This document shows, one piece after another, positions 3,973 through 6,444 of a DNA stretch of 6,444 bases (its first letter is position 1; each line of letters starts with the position of its first letter). Origin of the DNA: Myxococcales bacterium (lineage in GTDB: Bacteria > Myxococcota_A > Polyangia > Nannocystales > Nannocystaceae). The notes under the pieces were generated by a model that saw nothing but the letters and a program-made list of their open reading frames with translations, was not told where the DNA came from and made no database searches. A program made the translations under genes and the position numbers. The stretch covers positions 1 through 6,444 of the forward strand of contig JACKDU010000030.1 of the NCBI GenBank assembly GCA_020633335.1. Reading direction: 5' to 3'.

Positions 3973-6444
3973 ATGTCAGATTCGGGCGGGGCTGGTGGGG
4001 GCTCTTCGGCGTCGAGCGAGGAGCTCGAGCACTACCGCCGCCTCTGCGAGCTCTCGCCCGCGTTGATCGCTCAGATCGACCTGGACGGGCGCTTCGTCGA
4101 GTTCAACGACGCCTGGTGCCAGGCCCTCGGCTACACCCGGGACGAGCTCATGGGCCGCGTCTTCATGGACTTTGTCCACCCTGAGGACCAGGCGTCGACG
4201 GCCGCTGAGGCCGCTCGTCTCCTCGCCGAGGGCGAGACCTCCCTCAATTTCCGCAATCGATACCGCCGCAAGGACGGGACCTATGTCTCGCTGAATTGGC
4301 TCTCCTACACCGATCTCGAGGCCGGGCGGAACTACTGCGTGGTCCAGGACATCACCGCGGAGATGCGGATGGCCGGCCTCATCCGGGACACCGGCCGCCT
4401 GGCGAAGATCGGCGGCTGGGAGCTCGACGTCCGGACGATGCGGGTCACCTGGTCCGAGGAGGTCTACCGAATCCACGACGTCCCGATCGGCGAGGAGATC
4501 GACCTCGATCGGGCGGTGAGCTTCTACACCCCCGAGGCCCGACCGCGGATCTCCGCGGCGGTCGAGGCCGGCATCGCTCGCGGCGAGCCCTGGGCCCTCG
4601 AGCTCCCCCTGGTCACCGCCACCGGCCGCCACCTCTGGGTGCGCGCCCAGGGGGCGGCGGAGTGGGGCGAGGACGGGATCATCCGCCTCTTCGGCACCTT
4701 CCAGGACCTCACCGAGCGCCGCCTCAGCGAGGAGGCGCGGCGGCGCAGCGACGAGCTCTTCCGGCGGGTCTTCGACGTCCTCCCCCTCGCCACCATCGTC
4801 TTCCGCGGCGACGGCGAGCCGCGGACCAACCACCGCTTCGACGAGGTGATCGGCTGGCCGGGGGCGCTCTTCGCCAACGACGCCTGGATCGAGCTCGCGG
4901 TCGAGGACCCCGCGGAGCGCCTGATGACCGCCTCGGTCTGGCGGGCGGTCCGCGAGAACGCGGTCCGTGGGGTGAGCGCGGCCCACGAGATCGATGTGAT
5001 CTGCGCCGACGGTCGCCGACGGACCTTCGCCCTCCGCAGCGCCGGCCACTGCGGCGTGCACACGGTCCTCTTCGAGGACGTCGGCGAGCGGCGGGCGCTG
5101 GTCCGCGAGCTCGGCCGGCAGCAGCACGTCCTCCGCGAGCTCCACCGGATCGGCGCCGACGCAGGCCTCACCCTCGAGGACAAGATCGGTCGCCTCCTCG
5201 ACCTCGGCGCGGCCCACCTCGGCCTCGAGGACGCGGTCATCACCCTCCGCGATCTCGAGCAGAAGGTCATCGCCTTCGCCCGCGGCCCGCTCTCGAAGCG
5301 CTTCCGCCCCGGGATCCGGGCGCCGCTCGTCGGCAGCCTGACCGAGGAGCTCCTCAAGGAGAGCGGGCCCGTGGTCTGGCCGGCGGGGCGCGAGCGCGTG
5401 AACTTGCTCCGCTGGCGACGCCTCGGCCTCCAGACCGTGGTCGGTGCGGGCATTCGCGTCGGCGAGTCGAAGCTCGGCGGCCTCATCTTCGGCAGCGAGC
5501 GGCCGCATGCCGCGTTCTCCGAGCAGGAGCTCGACTTCGTCCAGGTCTTCGCCCAGTGGATCGGCTACGAGGTGGAGCGCTACCGCGCCCACCGCGACCT
5601 CGCGGCGGCGAAGGAGCGAGCCGAGGCCGCGAACCGGGCGAAGAGCACCTTCCTGGCGACCATGAGCCACGAGCTGCGGACGCCGATGAACGGCGTGATC
5701 GGGATGACCGACATCCTCCTCCGCGATCCCCGCGCGGCGCCGATCCAGAGCGAGCTGGCGACGATCCGGGCGTCGAGCGTCGCCCTCCTGCGGGTGCTCA
5801 ATCAGATCCTCGACCTCTCGAAGATCGAGGCCGGCAAGATGGTCATGGAGGTGGTCACCTTCTCGCCGCCGGCGATGATCCGCGAGGCCGCCGACATGAT
5901 GTCGCCGAGGCTCCTCGAGGGGGGGCTCGAGCTCGACCTCGAGCTCGAGTGGCCCGCCGGCTTCCTCGCGCTCGGCGACTCCTTCCGGCTCCGCCAGATC
6001 GTCCTCAACTTCCTCGACAACGCGATCAAGTTCAGCCCGCCGGGGACGATCTCGGTCGCGCTCTCGACGATCCGCCGCGAGCGCGACGTCCTCGCCAGGA
6101 TCGCGATCACCGATCACGGCCCGGGGATCGCGGCGGACGAGCTCGAGCGGCTCTTCAGCCCCTTCGAGCAGCTCGTCGTGTCGGCCGGGAAGGAGCCGCA
6201 GGGCACCGGCCTCGGCCTCTCGATCGCCCGCGAGCTGGCGCTGCGGATGGGCGGGAGCACCGGCTGTGTCAGCGCCCCCGGGGAGGGCGCGACCTTCTGG
6301 GTCGAGGTGCCGCTCGGCCTGAGCGAGATCGGCGAGCGACCCGCGCATGCCGACGCGCCGCTCGAGCCGGCGGCGGCGATCGAGCCTCGTCACGTCGGCC
6401 GGCGGATCCTCCTCGCCGAGGACGAGCCGGTCAATCAGCTCATC
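3973..6444 (+). CDS. Hybrid sensor histidine kinase, PAS-PAS-PAS-GAF-HisKA-HATPase-receiver (3' end outside window)
   Basis: 824 residues are visible without a stop. A Ser/Gly-rich start (MSDSGGAGGGSSASSEE) leads into PAS 1 (about 18-130; FVEFNDAWCQALGYTRDELMG), PAS 2 (about 143-250; IGGWELD, ending in FGTFQDLTERR) and PAS 3 (about 258-376; divergent core, ending in VLFEDVGERR). A GAF-like domain follows (about 383-537), then a short helical linker. The HisKA domain has the phospho-acceptor H566 in ATMSHELRTPMNG, followed by LDLSKIEAGKM. The ATPase domain has the N box (LDNAIKF, N683), the D box (DHGPGI, D714) and the G2 box (GTGLGLSI, 744-751). The receiver begins at ILLAEDEPVNQLI with its acidic pocket at E816-D817-E818; the phospho-accepting Asp lies past the window end. 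It has no membrane segment or signal peptide, so it is a cytosolic sensor. All catalytic residues seen are intact. The ligand is not identifiable; no haem or flavin signature was recognised. It is divergent from the nuclease gene and no partner regulator is in view. Confidence 0.93.
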   Translation, partial: MSDSGGAGGGSSASSEELEHYRRLCELSPALIAQIDLDGRFVEFNDAWCQALGYTRDELMGRVFMDFVHPEDQASTAAEAARLLAEGETSLNFRNRYRRKDGTYVSLNWLSYTDLEAGRNYCVVQDITAEMRMAGLIRDTGRLAKIGGWELDVRTMRVTWSEEVYRIHDVPIGEEIDLDRAVSFYTPEARPRISAAVEAGIARGEPWALELPLVTATGRHLWVRAQGAAEWGEDGIIRLFGTFQDLTERRLSEEARRRSDELFRRVFDVLPLATIVFRGDGEPRTNHRFDEVIGWPGALFANDAWIELAVEDPAERLMTASVWRAVRENAVRGVSAAHEIDVICADGRRRTFALRSAGHCGVHTVLFEDVGERRALVRELGRQQHVLRELHRIGADAGLTLEDKIGRLLDLGAAHLGLEDAVITLRDLEQKVIAFARGPLSKRFRPGIRAPLVGSLTEELLKESGPVVWPAGRERVNLLRWRRLGLQTVVGAGIRVGESKLGGLIFGSERPHAAFSEQELDFVQVFAQWIGYEVERYRAHRDLAAAKERAEAANRAKSTFLATMSHELRTPMNGVIGMTDILLRDPRAAPIQSELATIRASSVALLRVLNQILDLSKIEAGKMVMEVVTFSPPAMIREAADMMSPRLLEGGLELDLELEWPAGFLALGDSFRLRQIVLNFLDNAIKFSPPGTISVALSTIRRERDVLARIAITDHGPGIAADELERLFSPFEQLVVSAGKEPQGTGLGLSIARELALRMGGSTGCVSAPGEGATFWVEVPLGLSEIGERPAHADAPLEPAAAIEPRHVGRRILLAEDEPVNQLI

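Noticed and set aside
3930..4184. 84-codon plus-strand frame starting at an ATG with a purine-rich upstream stretch, overlapping the kinase start
   Set aside because: Beyond the first 15 residues it is a frame shadow of the kinase PAS domain. The kinase has its own near-perfect ribosome binding site inside it. A leader-peptide role cannot be excluded but nothing supports it.
5926..5949. Palindromic run of CTCGAG/GAGCTC units inside the kinase gene
   Set aside because: It encodes an in-frame LELDLELE strand of the ATPase domain; codon bias for Leu (CTC) and Glu (GAG) explains it.
3976..6393. 805-residue open frame on the minus strand opposite the hybrid kinase
   Set aside because: It is made of Glu/Arg/Ala/Leu/Asp-rich low-complexity sequence with no domain, as expected when GAG/CTC-type codons of a GC-rich gene are read backwards. 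The plus strand encodes all kinase motifs.
1..6444. CRISPR arrays, tRNAs, insertion sequences, att sites
   Set aside because: No regularly spaced repeats, cloverleaf-like segments, transposase genes or flanking duplications were seen.

Overview
The window is GC-rich DNA with strong G/C preference at third codon positions and tightly packed genes. This suits a high-GC bacterium. The many-domain soluble hybrid histidine kinase makes Myxococcota or a related deltaproteobacterial group a reasonable guess, but this is inferred from style only: there is no rRNA or other marker gene.

Layout, left to right. (1) Bases 3-320 (+) are the C-terminal end of an unrecognised gene that begins before the window. 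(2) A short hairpin-rich leader (321-412) precedes a radical SAM enzyme (413-1822, +). It has an N-terminal cobalamin-binding-like domain and a clear CX3CX2C cluster motif. (3) After 39 bases comes a P-loop kinase of the thymidylate kinase superfamily (1862-2500, +). The two very probably form one transcription unit. (4) A 193-base spacer (2501-2693) holds a start-less stretch that looks like coding sequence, and an inverted repeat at the convergent gene ends. (5) On the minus strand, 2694-3632 encodes an HNH endonuclease with an N-terminal PUA/EVE-like domain, the architecture of a putative modification-dependent restriction enzyme. (6) A 340-base spacer (3633-3972) separates it from the divergent gene and must carry both promoters. 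(7) From 3973 to the right edge (+) runs a large hybrid sensor kinase: PAS-PAS-PAS-GAF-HisKA-HATPase, then the first residues of a receiver domain, cut by the window end.

How the genes may work together. The radical SAM enzyme plus nucleotide-kinase-like pair is the most interesting unit. Radical SAM enzymes that act on nucleotides are known (viperins make ddhNTPs; OxsB ring-contracts deoxyadenosine phosphates), and a dedicated nucleotide kinase beside one suggests a modified-nucleotide pathway. The neighbouring predicted modified-base-dependent nuclease makes a defence or nucleic-acid-modification theme possible. It is convergent and separately transcribed, so that link is speculative. The hybrid kinase appears to be an independent cytosolic sensor; its partner, if any, lies outside the window.
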